Source of the DNA: Nocardiaceae bacterium | GTDB lineage: Bacteria; Actinomycetota; Actinomycetes; Mycobacteriales; Mycobacteriaceae | Assembly: GCA_021372355.1 (NCBI GenBank) | Contig: JAJFUQ010000214.1 | Coordinates: forward strand, 1-64,000 | DNA length: 64,000 bases | Direction: 5' to 3' | Shown here: positions 14,647-23,008 of the stretch, in pieces | Layout: each line of letters begins with the position of its first letter | Position numbering within the stretch: position 1 is the first letter of the stretch | Notes under the pieces: model-generated | Seen by the model: only the letters and a program-made list of their open reading frames with translations | Told to the model about the DNA's origin: nothing | The model's database searches: none | Made by a program: the position numbers and the translations under genes

Positions 14647-15624
14647 GTGTCTGAGAAGGACGAGGACGTCGCCGTAGGTACCGCCGCGGCGCACGCGACG
14701 GCCGATGTCCCCGTGGCGAGCCCGGACGAACCGGTCGACGAATTCATCGAACGAATTCGCGGTAGACGATTCACGTGTGCGTCCGTCGCCGCGGTGTGCA
14801 GAGGCGACACATTGGTCGGCTTGATCACGATGGAACGCCTTCTCAACGCGTCTCCCGGAGCCCTCGCGAAAGACGTGATGGATTCCGATCCACCGACCGT
14901 GATCGCGCACCACGCACAAGAGATCGCAGTGTGGAAAGCACTGCAGCACGATGAACCTGGACTTGCCGTTGTCGATGACGCCGGGAAGTTCGTCGGTCTC
15001 GTCCCGCCTCAGCGTCTCCTGACGGTCTTACTCGAGGAACACGACCAGGACATCGCTCGGATCTCCGGCTATCTGGCGTCCGCTGCCGGCGCCCGTACGG
15101 CAAGCGAGGAACCTGTCCCGCTGCGCCTGTGGCATCGGTTGCCCTGGCTTCTCGTGGGCACGATCGGCGCGATGATCGCAGCAGTGGTCATCGACGCATT
15201 TCAGGCCCAGCTCGAACGTCAGGTTCTGATCGCCTTCTTCATTCCAGGCATCGTGTACCTCGCCGATGCCGTGGGCACCCAAACCGAAGCGCTGGTCATC
15301 CGCGGACTGTCGGTCGGCGTCACCGTTCGCCGCGTCGCTTTCCGCGAGTGGATCACCGGGCTCGTGATCGGAGCGTTGATCGCGCTCGTCCTCTATCCAG
15401 CCACCGTCATCATCTGGGGCAACGCCGAAGTGGCGCTGTCGGTGGCCATTGCGGTATTCGCCGCGTGCGCCATCGCAACTCTCGTTGCGATGGGTCTGCC
15501 GTGGATCTTCTCGCTGGCAAACATCGATCCGGCTTACGGTTCGGGCCCACTCGCGACGGTGATTCAGGACATTCTGTCCATCTTCGTCTACCTGCTGGTG
15601 GCTTCGGCTGTCGTCGGAATTTGA
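14647..15624 (+). CDS. MgtE-like magnesium transporter, short form
   Basis: 325 residues, GTG start after GGAAGGA. A CBS-domain pair spans about 28-140 (GDTLVGLITMERLL and GKFVGLVPPQRLLTVL). It is followed by about five membrane helices with the MgtE pore signature GTQTEALVIRGL and YGSGPLATVIQDILS. The usual N-terminal superhelical MgtE_N domain (about 120 residues) is absent, so magnesium gating would rely on the CBS pair alone. Probably a Mg2+ or other divalent-ion channel. Upstream of the USP operon. Confidence 0.85.
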   Translation: MSEKDEDVAVGTAAAHATADVPVASPDEPVDEFIERIRGRRFTCASVAAVCRGDTLVGLITMERLLNASPGALAKDVMDSDPPTVIAHHAQEIAVWKALQHDEPGLAVVDDAGKFVGLVPPQRLLTVLLEEHDQDIARISGYLASAAGARTASEEPVPLRLWHRLPWLLVGTIGAMIAAVVIDAFQAQLERQVLIAFFIPGIVYLADAVGTQTEALVIRGLSVGVTVRRVAFREWITGLVIGALIALVLYPATVIIWGNAEVALSVAIAVFAACAIATLVAMGLPWIFSLANIDPAYGSGPLATVIQDILSIFVYLLVASAVVGI

Positions 15625-15715
15625 CGTTCGACGTACCGCGGATGGCCAATTCCGGGCCCGACTGTCCCGTGCACGCCGTACTCGTCCCGGGAAAGTGCTC
15701 CGTTTGACCCAGACG

Positions 15716-15735
15716 TCGGTGACCAACGTCCGTAG
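15716..15735. promoter_or_regulatory. DosR-like box before the USP/USP/DUF2267 operon
   Basis: TCGGTGACCAACGTCCGTAG matches about 13 of 20 positions of the DosR box. It shares the GTGACC-WW-CGTCC core with the site at 28163. It lies 66 bases before the USP start. Confidence 0.5.
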
Positions 15736-15800
15736 CCGCCGAACCCCTGCATTTCGAAGATAGAGGTACAGCCACCATCGACCTGATTGCAGGACAACAC

Positions 15801-16754
15801 ATGACATCGAAACCACCGGAACGGGCATTGACCCTGCCGGACTACGAGGTCATCGTCGGGGTCGACGACTCCCGCCACACTGAAACTGCAGTTCGTTGGG
15901 CAGCTCGGACCGCATCAGAACGCGGGCGACCATTGCGCATCGTTCATGCGCAGGACATCGGTTGCGCCGATCCAGTGCTGGGGGTGCGCTACCCCGACGT
16001 GTCCGAAGCTCTCGAAAGAGTTCGTGTTCGGGGAGAGGACGCCCTCGCCAGGGCAGTCCGGACAGCACACGCCGTGAACCCGAAACTGAGTGTGGAAACC
16101 GAGATTGCGAGCGGCTCCGCCGCCCAGACATTGGTCCGGTGTTCGGAGTCCGCGTACGAGTTGGTTCTCGCCGCCGGCAGTGTGGGCGAATCCGGCTCCG
16201 GAACCATCGGATCAACGACCGCAGCGGTCGCGAGCCGGTCGCATTGTCCGGTCGTCATCGTCCGCGGCAGCACGGCCCGAGATGTCACGACACCGGGGCC
16301 GATCCTCCTCGGAATGGACACGAGCACTGCCGTCGACGGTGCGGTTGCCGCAGCGTTCGATGAAGCGTCGTTGCGCGGCGCAAGCCTGATCGTCGTCCAC
16401 GCGTGGAGCGACCTGCGTCTTGGCGCAGTCGCGTCGCGCCACGAATTGCTCACGCCCCCAGCGGAGTTCCAGAAGTGCGAAGGCGCAGCCATCGCCGAAC
16501 TCCTGGCACCGTGGCGAGAGAAGTACCCCGACGTGCAGGTGAGCATCAAGGTCTATCTCGACGGACCTCGCGAACATCTCCTGCGCTGGTCCCAGCGAGC
16601 GCAACTGGTGGTCATCGGCGCGCGCGGACGCGGCGGACTAGACGGACTGTCGCTCGGATCCACCACGACCGCACTGATCCAGCAAGCGCGCTGTCCGGTC
16701 ATGGTGGTGCGCCCTCGAACCATTACCGCAACAGATATCGGAGTCAGGACATGA
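15801..16754 (+). CDS. Universal stress protein, two USP domains
   Basis: 317 residues with two tandem USP folds (about 15-155 and 170-310). Domain 2 has the ATP-binding loop GARGRGGLDGLSLGST, which fits G-x2-G-x9-G-S/T. Domain 1 has a weaker GSVGESGSGTIGSTT loop, so nucleotide binding there is less sure. Two-domain USPs are characteristic of the mycobacterial dormancy regulon. First gene of an operon: its stop overlaps the next USP start by four bases (ATGA). A DosR-like box lies upstream. Confidence 0.9.
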   Translation: MTSKPPERALTLPDYEVIVGVDDSRHTETAVRWAARTASERGRPLRIVHAQDIGCADPVLGVRYPDVSEALERVRVRGEDALARAVRTAHAVNPKLSVETEIASGSAAQTLVRCSESAYELVLAAGSVGESGSGTIGSTTAAVASRSHCPVVIVRGSTARDVTTPGPILLGMDTSTAVDGAVAAAFDEASLRGASLIVVHAWSDLRLGAVASRHELLTPPAEFQKCEGAAIAELLAPWREKYPDVQVSIKVYLDGPREHLLRWSQRAQLVVIGARGRGGLDGLSLGSTTTALIQQARCPVMVVRPRTITATDIGVRT

Positions 16755-17623
16755 ACCCTCCTTCCCCCATCGTCGTCGGCGTCGACGCATCGCCGTCAGC
16801 TATGCAGGCGGTGCGCTGGGCAGCTGCAGATGCAGCACGTCACGACGTGGAACTTCTGCTGGTCAATGTTCTGCCCGCCCCAGACCTCTACGTGCCGGGG
16901 CTCTCGTACCCGCAAATCAACCTCGAACCCCAGGAGCGCGCCGGACACGACCTTCTCCGGACCGCCACCGTCGCCGCAAACGAGGAAGCCGAACCGCTCG
17001 GCGGTGTCGTGGTATCGACCAAGGTCGCGCGCGGCCCGGTGGTCGCGACGCTGCTGGACATGTCGAAGGACGCGCGGATGGTCGTGGTCGGCAGTCAAGG
17101 CTTGGGCGCGCTCGGTCGCGGACTGCTCGGCTCGGTGAGCACCGCACTGGCGCGGCACGCGCACTGTCCCGTGGCTGTCATTCATGACCAAGGTGCCGCA
17201 TCGAGCCAAGGACGCGTCGTCGTCGGAGTCGACGGTACCGAGAACAGCGTGCCGGCCATCGGAATCGCATTCGACGAAGCGTCGACCAGAGGCGCCGAAC
17301 TCGTCGCAGTGCACGCCTGGCACGACTTCACCGACGCGTTCGACTACCGCTTCGAGTGGCCGGACGTCGAGCAGTCTGAACACGCCGTACTGGCCGAAAA
17401 CCTCGCCGGATGGTCGGAGCAGTACCCGGACGTAGCCGTACGTCGGCTCGTGGTGGCCGACCGTGCAACGCGCCGAATCCTCGAAGAGTCCACACATGCC
17501 GACCTGGTTGTCGTGGGCAGCCATGGCCGCGGCGGCTTCGCCGGCATGATGCTCGGCTCGACGAGTGAGGCATTACTCCACAGCGTCGACTGTCCGATCA
17601 TCATCGTTCGCGGCGACAACTGA
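16751..17623 (+). CDS. Universal stress protein, two USP domains
   Basis: 290 residues from the ATG at 16751, which overlaps the upstream stop codon. The start sequence PIVVGVDASPSAMQAVRWAA is the canonical USP first strand and helix. Both domains have complete ATP loops: GSQGLGALGRGLLGSVS and GSHGRGGFAGMMLGSTS. It is closely similar to the USP at 28238 (shared AHCPVA, VVVGVDGT and FAGM-LGSTS-ALLHSV segments), so the two are likely duplicates. A longer frame upstream is a shadow of the previous gene. Confidence 0.92.
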   Translation: MNPPSPIVVGVDASPSAMQAVRWAAADAARHDVELLLVNVLPAPDLYVPGLSYPQINLEPQERAGHDLLRTATVAANEEAEPLGGVVVSTKVARGPVVATLLDMSKDARMVVVGSQGLGALGRGLLGSVSTALARHAHCPVAVIHDQGAASSQGRVVVGVDGTENSVPAIGIAFDEASTRGAELVAVHAWHDFTDAFDYRFEWPDVEQSEHAVLAENLAGWSEQYPDVAVRRLVVADRATRRILEESTHADLVVVGSHGRGGFAGMMLGSTSEALLHSVDCPIIIVRGDN

Positions 17624-17646
17624 CAGCACGAAAAAGGACGACGACA

Positions 17647-18315
17647 ATGAACACGAGTCAGCACCACACGGATCCCTTCGCAGCTGCGGTGACCACGGCA
17701 CAAACGTGGATGAACCGAATCTCCGAGGAACTCGACACCGAGGACCCGACCTTTGCATACCGGGCGACGCGCGCTTGGCTGCACGCGGTCCGCGACCAGC
17801 TCCCCGTGTCGAATGCAGTGCGGTTCAGCGCACAGCTGCCAGAACTCTTGCGGGGTGTGTTTTTCGAAGGCTGGAAAGTGAGTCAGGTGCCGCGTAGTCA
17901 CGACACCAGGAAGTTCGTGGCCAGCTTCGCGAAGCAAGCCGGTGTGGCGCCGCTCGATGTCGCCGACGTCGCCAGTGCGATCACTGCAGCATTCGACGAT
18001 CTCCTGTCGCCCGGGCAGTTCAGCACGGTATTTCGCGTGCTGCCGGAAGAGATGGGCAAGCTACTGCGCGGCGGTGTGGTGATCGAAGACTTCGTCGAGG
18101 ACGTGCTTTTTCTCGACGACAAGCCGGCCAAGACGGACCGTGTCGAGGCCCTCGAAGAACGTGTCGCGGCATTGACCGACGCGGTGACCGTTCTGGTCAA
18201 GGGGCTGGAAGAGCTACCGACCGACTCCACACCTCGGGGTGCGCGCGCAGCACAGGAAGCACACCGGATCTTGATCGCCGAAAATGCCGGTGTGGGACCG
18301 GCGGCGAGAGCGTAA
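17647..18315 (+). CDS. DUF2267 domain protein
   Basis: 222 residues. The DUF2267 domain occupies about 12-145, with the pattern TWMNRISEELDTEDPTFAYR, then ATRAWLHAVRDQLP and VFRVLPEEMGKLL. A coiled segment follows (RVEALEERVAALTDAVTVLV), then a short tail. Function unknown. The domain is often found beside USPs and other stress genes. It is 23 bases behind the USP gene, so it is in that operon and probably shares the DosR-like control. Confidence 0.85.
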   Translation: MNTSQHHTDPFAAAVTTAQTWMNRISEELDTEDPTFAYRATRAWLHAVRDQLPVSNAVRFSAQLPELLRGVFFEGWKVSQVPRSHDTRKFVASFAKQAGVAPLDVADVASAITAAFDDLLSPGQFSTVFRVLPEEMGKLLRGGVVIEDFVEDVLFLDDKPAKTDRVEALEERVAALTDAVTVLVKGLEELPTDSTPRGARAAQEAHRILIAENAGVGPAARA

Positions 18316-18418
18316 AGCGAAGGCTCGGATTGACGTACGTGCGGCAGCACCGCGCCGAGACTGCGTAGTTCACTTCGTGCGTTCGACGCTGCACCGCAAA
18401 ACTCTCAGCAAGCCGAGG

Positions 18419-18432
18419 TACCCCCGGGGGTA
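18419..18432. promoter_or_regulatory. CsoR/RicR-like copper operator before the multicopper oxidase
   Basis: TACCCCCGGGGGTA is a perfect palindrome (TACCC-N4-GGGTA) 53 bases before the oxidase start. It is the type of G-tract inverted repeat bound by CsoR-family copper sensors. Confidence 0.6.
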
Positions 18433-18485
18433 TATTGGTCCTATCGCCGAACGCGACGATCCCGAGCAAGCGAGCGGACAGATTC

Positions 18486-20027
18486 ATGCAAGAACGCAAT
18501 CCTCTTCTGGGTAGAAAAATGTCGCGGCGAGCAATGCTGTCGGCGTCTCTCGTCGGCGGGCTGGCGTTGACCGCATGCGGTCGGTCAGGCTCGTCATCGA
18601 GCGCTGGACCGGTTGCTCCGATCAACCCGCCGGCGATCGCTGCCGCCGAAGCCGCACGACCTCATACGGGCCGGACTGTGGCCGCAACGCTCGTTCCGGA
18701 GAGCCGGGCGATCGATCTTGGTGGGATCACCGTCCACACCCTCACCTACAGCGACACGATCCCCACACCGGTGATCCGCGCCAACATCGGCGATGACCTG
18801 GCCGTCGCCGTCACCAACCGCCTCGACCATGCAACCTCGGTCCATTGGCATGGCATCGCGCTACGCAACGACATGGACGGCGCGTCCCCCGCGACCCCTG
18901 ATATCGACCCCGGCAAGCAATTCACGTACCGCTTCTCGGTTCCCCACTCGGGTACCTATTGGGCGCACCCGCACACCGGCCTCGACACCGATTTCGGCCT
19001 GTACGTGCCGATCGTCGTCGATGACCCCAAAGACTCGGGTAACTACGACACCGAGTGGATCGTCGTTCTCGACGACTGGACTGACGGAGTCGGAAAGTCT
19101 CCTCAGCAGCTCTACGATGACCTGCGATCCCGGCGCGGCATGGGCGATATGGGCGGGATGGGAGGAATGGGCGGGCCAGGCTCCGGCATGGGCGGAATGG
19201 GCGGCGTTGGCAGCAGTCCACTGCTCGGTGGGGACGCCGGCGACATCAGCTACCCCTACTATCTGGTCAACGGCCGCATTTCCACCGCGCCGTCGACGTT
19301 CACCGCCACCCCCGGTCAACGCATCCGTTTGCGCATCATCAACGCCGGCGCCGACACGGCGTTCCGGGTCGCGTTGGCTGGGCACACGATGACCGTGACG
19401 CACACCGACGGATTCCCCGTGACCCCCACCGAAACTGACGCGGTGCTGCTCGGCATGGGTGAACGTTATGACGTGATCGTCACCGCCCAAGACGGGGTGT
19501 TCCCTCTCGTTGCGGTGGCTGAAGGCAAAGAAGCCAGTGCGCGGGCACTCTTGTCTACCGGCGCCGGGACAGCCCCTGATCCCGCATTCCAGCCGACCGA
19601 ACTCAACGGTCGCGTGGCCACTGTCGAGACGCTGACCGCCACTGATGCCGTGCGGATGAACATTGGCACTCCGGATGTGCGGATGACCGTGAATCTCACC
19701 GGCGGGATGATGCGCTACGACTGGGCGATCAACGACGGCCCGTACCCGAACAACACGGCGTTATCGATCAAGCAGGGCCAGCGTGCGCGCCTCGAGTTCC
19801 AAAACTCGAGCATGATGTGGCACCCGATGCACTTACATGGGCACACTTTTCAAGTCCTGCGGTCCGACGGCACACTCGGCCCTCGCAAGGACACCGTCAT
19901 CGTCCAACCCATGACAGCGCTGTCGGTCGACCTGATCGCTGACAACCCCGGCGACTGGATGCTGCACTGCCACAACGGTTACCACATGGAGGCCGGACTG
20001 ATGACGCGCCTGGACTACCGCACCTGA
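18486..20027 (+). CDS. Multicopper oxidase, Tat-exported lipoprotein
   Basis: 513 residues from the ATG at 18486. The N-terminus has a twin-arginine motif (MSRRAML) and a lipobox ending LTAC, so it is probably exported folded and lipid-anchored. Copper-site motifs are all present: HWHG near 120, AHPH near 160, HPMHLHGH near 446 and HCHNGYHMEAGLM near 494. A Met/Gly-rich loop (about 218-240) resembles the copper-binding methionine loops of CueO-type cuprous oxidases. It probably oxidises Cu(I) outside the membrane. The CsoR-like operator upstream agrees with copper control. Confidence 0.92.
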   Translation: MQERNPLLGRKMSRRAMLSASLVGGLALTACGRSGSSSSAGPVAPINPPAIAAAEAARPHTGRTVAATLVPESRAIDLGGITVHTLTYSDTIPTPVIRANIGDDLAVAVTNRLDHATSVHWHGIALRNDMDGASPATPDIDPGKQFTYRFSVPHSGTYWAHPHTGLDTDFGLYVPIVVDDPKDSGNYDTEWIVVLDDWTDGVGKSPQQLYDDLRSRRGMGDMGGMGGMGGPGSGMGGMGGVGSSPLLGGDAGDISYPYYLVNGRISTAPSTFTATPGQRIRLRIINAGADTAFRVALAGHTMTVTHTDGFPVTPTETDAVLLGMGERYDVIVTAQDGVFPLVAVAEGKEASARALLSTGAGTAPDPAFQPTELNGRVATVETLTATDAVRMNIGTPDVRMTVNLTGGMMRYDWAINDGPYPNNTALSIKQGQRARLEFQNSSMMWHPMHLHGHTFQVLRSDGTLGPRKDTVIVQPMTALSVDLIADNPGDWMLHCHNGYHMEAGLMTRLDYRT

Positions 20028-20156
20028 CCATCGTCCTCGGTCGTCAGGCTGCGGGAGCTGTTGCCGAGCACCCAAGGCAACGAGGAAGGTGTGACCTTGT
20101 CCCCTAGGTATTCCACCGCGCGAGTTCGACGATGACGGTATGAAGCCGGTGTCGTC

Positions 20157-21296
20157 ATGAGTGGTTCGCGTATTTCGGTGGGCCTTCAGCTCGGGACACA
20201 GCCTCCACTGAGCGCCTTGCGGACGGTCCTGCTCGTTGCGCGGGCAATGCGACTCGATTCCGCTATGGTCATCGACCATTTTCAGAACGTCTTCCCGACC
20301 GCCGTCTGGGACAAGGACCTCACCTGGATGGCCGCCCAGCACCCGTCACCGCACGAGTTCTTCGACTACCAGGTGATGCTTGGATTCCTGTCGTCCCGTG
20401 TGGGGCGCTTACGCCTGGGTGTCGGCGTGACTGAGCCGATCCGGCGGCATCCCGTCCTGATCGCACAGGCGATGATGACGCTGTCCCACCTGACCAAACG
20501 CGCGCCCATCCTCGGCATCGGAGCTGGCGAGTGGATGAATCTCGACCCCTACGGACTCGACGCCTCCGAACCGGTGGCTCGCCTCGAGGAAGCCCTGCAG
20601 ATCATCCGGATGTGCATGTCGGAACCCGGTCCAATCAATTTCTCCGGCAAACACTTTCAGCTCAACAACGCGACGATGGACCTCAAGCCGGCGCCGGGCA
20701 GGATGCCCGAGATATGGGTCGCGGGGCACGGACCGCGCATGCTGCGATTGACCGGACAATATGGCGACGGGTGGTATCCGACCATGGTCGCGACACCGCA
20801 GGAGTATGCATCCAAGCTGGCCGTGATTCACTCAGCGGCTGCCGCGGCGGGCCGAAGCCCGGACTCAATCACTCCCGCACTACATCGCTTCCTGGTCGTG
20901 GGCGCTTCGGAGCAGGAAGCGCGCGCGATGCTCGATACGAAGGTCGTCCGGGCCTTCGGACTGATGGCTTCCGCCGAACTCTGGCGCCAGGCCGGTTCGG
21001 TTCACCCGCTCGGTGAGAACTTCAATCCGCTGGTCGACTTCATGCCGGACCGCTACGACCGCGAAACGATCGAAGCGGCTATCGCTGCCGTGCCCGACGC
21101 CGTACTGACCGAGGGACCGTTGCTGTGGGGCGATCCGGACCAGGTGACCGCCAAGCTTGCCGCGTTCGGCGACGCCGGCCTCCGCCACGTCGTGCTCGCA
21201 CCGATCTCTGGACTTGTCTCCAAACGTGCGGCCCTCTACGCGTTCCGGGCAATCGGACGAATCGCTCACTCGTTGTCGGGCAAGACCGCCAGCTGA
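20157..21296 (+). CDS. LLM-class (F420-dependent type) oxidoreductase
   Basis: 379 residues, a luciferase-like TIM barrel. LGVGVTEPIRRHPVLIAQAM, then ILGIGAGEWMNLDPYGLDAS and PEIWVAGHGPRMLRLTGQYG are the cofactor-binding segments typical of actinobacterial F420-dependent enzymes, such as the hydroxymycolic acid dehydrogenase or phthiodiolone reductase relatives. F420 rather than FMN use is inferred from these. The substrate is unknown. It converges with a CDF transporter gene. A GTGACCTTGTCCCC stretch upstream resembles a DosR box but with one base missing. Confidence 0.85.
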   Translation: MSGSRISVGLQLGTQPPLSALRTVLLVARAMRLDSAMVIDHFQNVFPTAVWDKDLTWMAAQHPSPHEFFDYQVMLGFLSSRVGRLRLGVGVTEPIRRHPVLIAQAMMTLSHLTKRAPILGIGAGEWMNLDPYGLDASEPVARLEEALQIIRMCMSEPGPINFSGKHFQLNNATMDLKPAPGRMPEIWVAGHGPRMLRLTGQYGDGWYPTMVATPQEYASKLAVIHSAAAAAGRSPDSITPALHRFLVVGASEQEARAMLDTKVVRAFGLMASAELWRQAGSVHPLGENFNPLVDFMPDRYDRETIEAAIAAVPDAVLTEGPLLWGDPDQVTAKLAAFGDAGLRHVVLAPISGLVSKRAALYAFRAIGRIAHSLSGKTAS

Positions 21297-21324
21297 ATTT
21301 CAGCAGCTCGACTGTTCGCAGCGG

Positions 21325-22269
21325 CTACCGCTTGGATTCCGTGGCGTGCGGTTCGACGTGAATGAATGTTTCAGATTGTGGAAGCACCGCTGCGATGTCC
21401 GCCTCGATCCGAACGGTCAGCTCGTGCGCTGCCCGGACAGTCCAACATCCCGGCACGTTCATGACGACGAATATCTGGCGTTGACGTCCCGACTCGATAG
21501 TCCGAGGTGAAGCAAACTCGACCGGGTAATCGCGGCAGTATCTTTCGAGCACCGCATTGATCTGAGCCTGGTCGCCTGCTGGCAGGGCAGCGCTCAATAG
21601 TCCGTTGACCGATCCCCGCAACAGCCGGTACCCGGTCCACAAGATATTCACCCCCACCAGCAGGGCTACGACAGGATCGAGTCGCTCCCAACCGGTCAGA
21701 GCGACGATGCCAATCCCAACGATGACGCCGGCGGTCGTCCATACATCCGTCATGAGGTGTTTCGCGTCGGCGATCAGCGTGATCGACCGATGCTGCTTCC
21801 CCACTCGTTGCAGGGCGATAGCAACAGAAAGGTTGACGAGCGCGGCCCCGATGGAGATCGCCAGACCGATCCCAGGCAGGTGCAAGGGCTGCGGAGCGAT
21901 AAGCCGATCGATCGAGGTCCAGACGATGCCGGAAGCGGCAAAGAAGATCGCGGCACCTTCGACCAGAGCGGAGAAATACTCAGCCTTTCCGTGGCCGAAG
22001 TGATGGCGGCCGTCGGGCGGCCGCGCCGCTACCGTGAGGGCGATGAGCGCGACGACCGCCGCGACGAGATTGGCACCGGACTCGAGCGCATCGGAGAGAA
22101 ATCCGACCGACCCGGTGATCAGCGCTGCACTTGCCTTCAGCGCAATGGTCACGACCGCCGCCGCAAGCGACAGCAACATGAACCGGAACAGCAGACGGCT
22201 CTGCTGGCCCAGATCTTGCGATGACGTATGTCCTCGTTGGTTCGCCCCGGGTGGGCCAAGGCTCAGCAT
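21325..22269 (-). CDS. Cation diffusion facilitator (CDF) metal exporter
   Basis: 314 residues with six membrane helices and a cytoplasmic C-terminal domain ending FIHVEPH. Helix 2 has SDALESGANLVAA, where most family members carry DxxxD or HxxxD, so the first metal-site residues here are Asp, Glu and Asn. Helix 5 keeps the HxxxD site (ADAKHLMTDVWTT). RPPDGRHHFGHGKAEYFSAL is the family loop before helix 3. The exported metal (Zn, Fe, Mn or Co) cannot be decided. A DosR-like box lies 55-75 bases upstream. Confidence 0.9.
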   Translation of the reverse strand: MLSLGPPGANQRGHTSSQDLGQQSRLLFRFMLLSLAAAVVTIALKASAALITGSVGFLSDALESGANLVAAVVALIALTVAARPPDGRHHFGHGKAEYFSALVEGAAIFFAASGIVWTSIDRLIAPQPLHLPGIGLAISIGAALVNLSVAIALQRVGKQHRSITLIADAKHLMTDVWTTAGVIVGIGIVALTGWERLDPVVALLVGVNILWTGYRLLRGSVNGLLSAALPAGDQAQINAVLERYCRDYPVEFASPRTIESGRQRQIFVVMNVPGCWTVRAAHELTVRIEADIAAVLPQSETFIHVEPHATESKR

Positions 22270-22324
22270 GACTAAAGCGTGCCTCGCTCATCCCCCGGCG
22301 GAAGAGAGGAAGGCGTCCACATCT

Positions 22325-22344
22325 CGCGGGACCTACGCCCCTCA
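22325..22344. promoter_or_regulatory. DosR-like box before the CDF transporter
   Basis: CGCGGGACCTACGCCCCTCA agrees with about 13 of 20 positions of the DosR box, including the complete GGGAC left half-site. Confidence 0.5.
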
Positions 22345-22485
22345 TCGTCGTTTTCGGATTGTCAAAGACTGACTCCTAGGTTCGCGCATTTCAGGAGGTC
22401 TGCATGTCCCGCCGTGACGCTGCCGACTGCGCCGACCACCACCCCGCGGCGACAGCGACGTTGCAGGGCAGCAGTAGCGGCGGAT

Positions 22486-22848
22486 TCATCGAGTCTTCGC
22501 GGCGACTTCGCGCCGTACCGCGTCCATGTCGACCTGGCGGGCCTTGGCAATCAGCTGCTCGAGTCCTGCCTCGTTCAGTGCGCCCGGCTGCGCGTACAGC
22601 ACGACCCCGTCCCGAATGATCATGAGAGTCGGAATCGACGAGATCCGGAACGACGCGGCGAGCGCCTGCTCTGCCTCGGTGTCCACTTTGCCGAACACGA
22701 TGTCCGGATGCTTGGCCGAAACCCGGTCGTAGACCGGTGAGAACATGCGGCACGGGCCGCACCAGGCCGCCCAGAAGTCGACGATCACAAACGGCGAGTT
22801 CGCGATCACGTCATTGAAGTTGGCGGTGGTGAGTGTCTTGGTTGTCAT
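22486..22848 (-). CDS. trxA: Thioredoxin
   Basis: 120 residues, thioredoxin fold. The active site WCGPC follows FVIVDFWAAW, and the cis-proline loop is ISSIPTLMII. The C-terminal 15 residues are an extra charged helix. It reduces disulfides with electrons from thioredoxin reductase, which is not in the window. GGGAGGA precedes the ATG. A CsoR/CstR-type operator (22867-22884) lies directly upstream, hinting at control by copper or reactive sulfur rather than by the usual oxidative-stress regulators. Confidence 0.95.
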   Translation of the reverse strand: MTTKTLTTANFNDVIANSPFVIVDFWAAWCGPCRMFSPVYDRVSAKHPDIVFGKVDTEAEQALAASFRISSIPTLMIIRDGVVLYAQPGALNEAGLEQLIAKARQVDMDAVRREVAAKTR

Positions 22849-22866
22849 GGGTCATCCTCCCGGTCG

Positions 22867-22884
22867 TATACCCCTACGGGTATA
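22867..22884. promoter_or_regulatory. CsoR/CstR-like operator before thioredoxin
   Basis: TATACCC-CTAC-GGGTATA, perfect seven-base arms with a four-base centre. The TACCC-N4-GGGTA layout is the same as at 18419. It would overlap the promoter, 19 bases before the ATG. Confidence 0.6.
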
Positions 22885-22956
22885 TAAACGTGGTGTGCCG
22901 CGAAACATTCCCCACCCATTCGGGCAGCACGTGCGACATGCTCTTGGACCCGCTGA

Positions 22957-22976
22957 CCGATGACGAAGGGCCCTGT
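22957..22976. promoter_or_regulatory. DosR-like box before the USP at 23009
   Basis: CCGATGACGAAGGGCCCTGT contains GAC-N-AA-GG-CCC, matching the core of known DosR sites at about half of all positions. It ends 32 bases before the USP ATG. Confidence 0.4.
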
Positions 22977-23008
22977 GAACGCCGATCGCGCCACGACAGG
23001 CTGAGGAC

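Noticed and set aside
20085-20105. GTGACCTTGTCCCC as a DosR box before the LLM oxidoreductase
   Set aside because: The half-sites are one base too close for the consensus spacing.
22404-22619. 71-codon plus-strand open frame upstream of thioredoxin's end
   Set aside because: It overlaps trxA antisense. AGGAGG-like sequence precedes it, but the product is Ser/Arg/Pro-rich without features.
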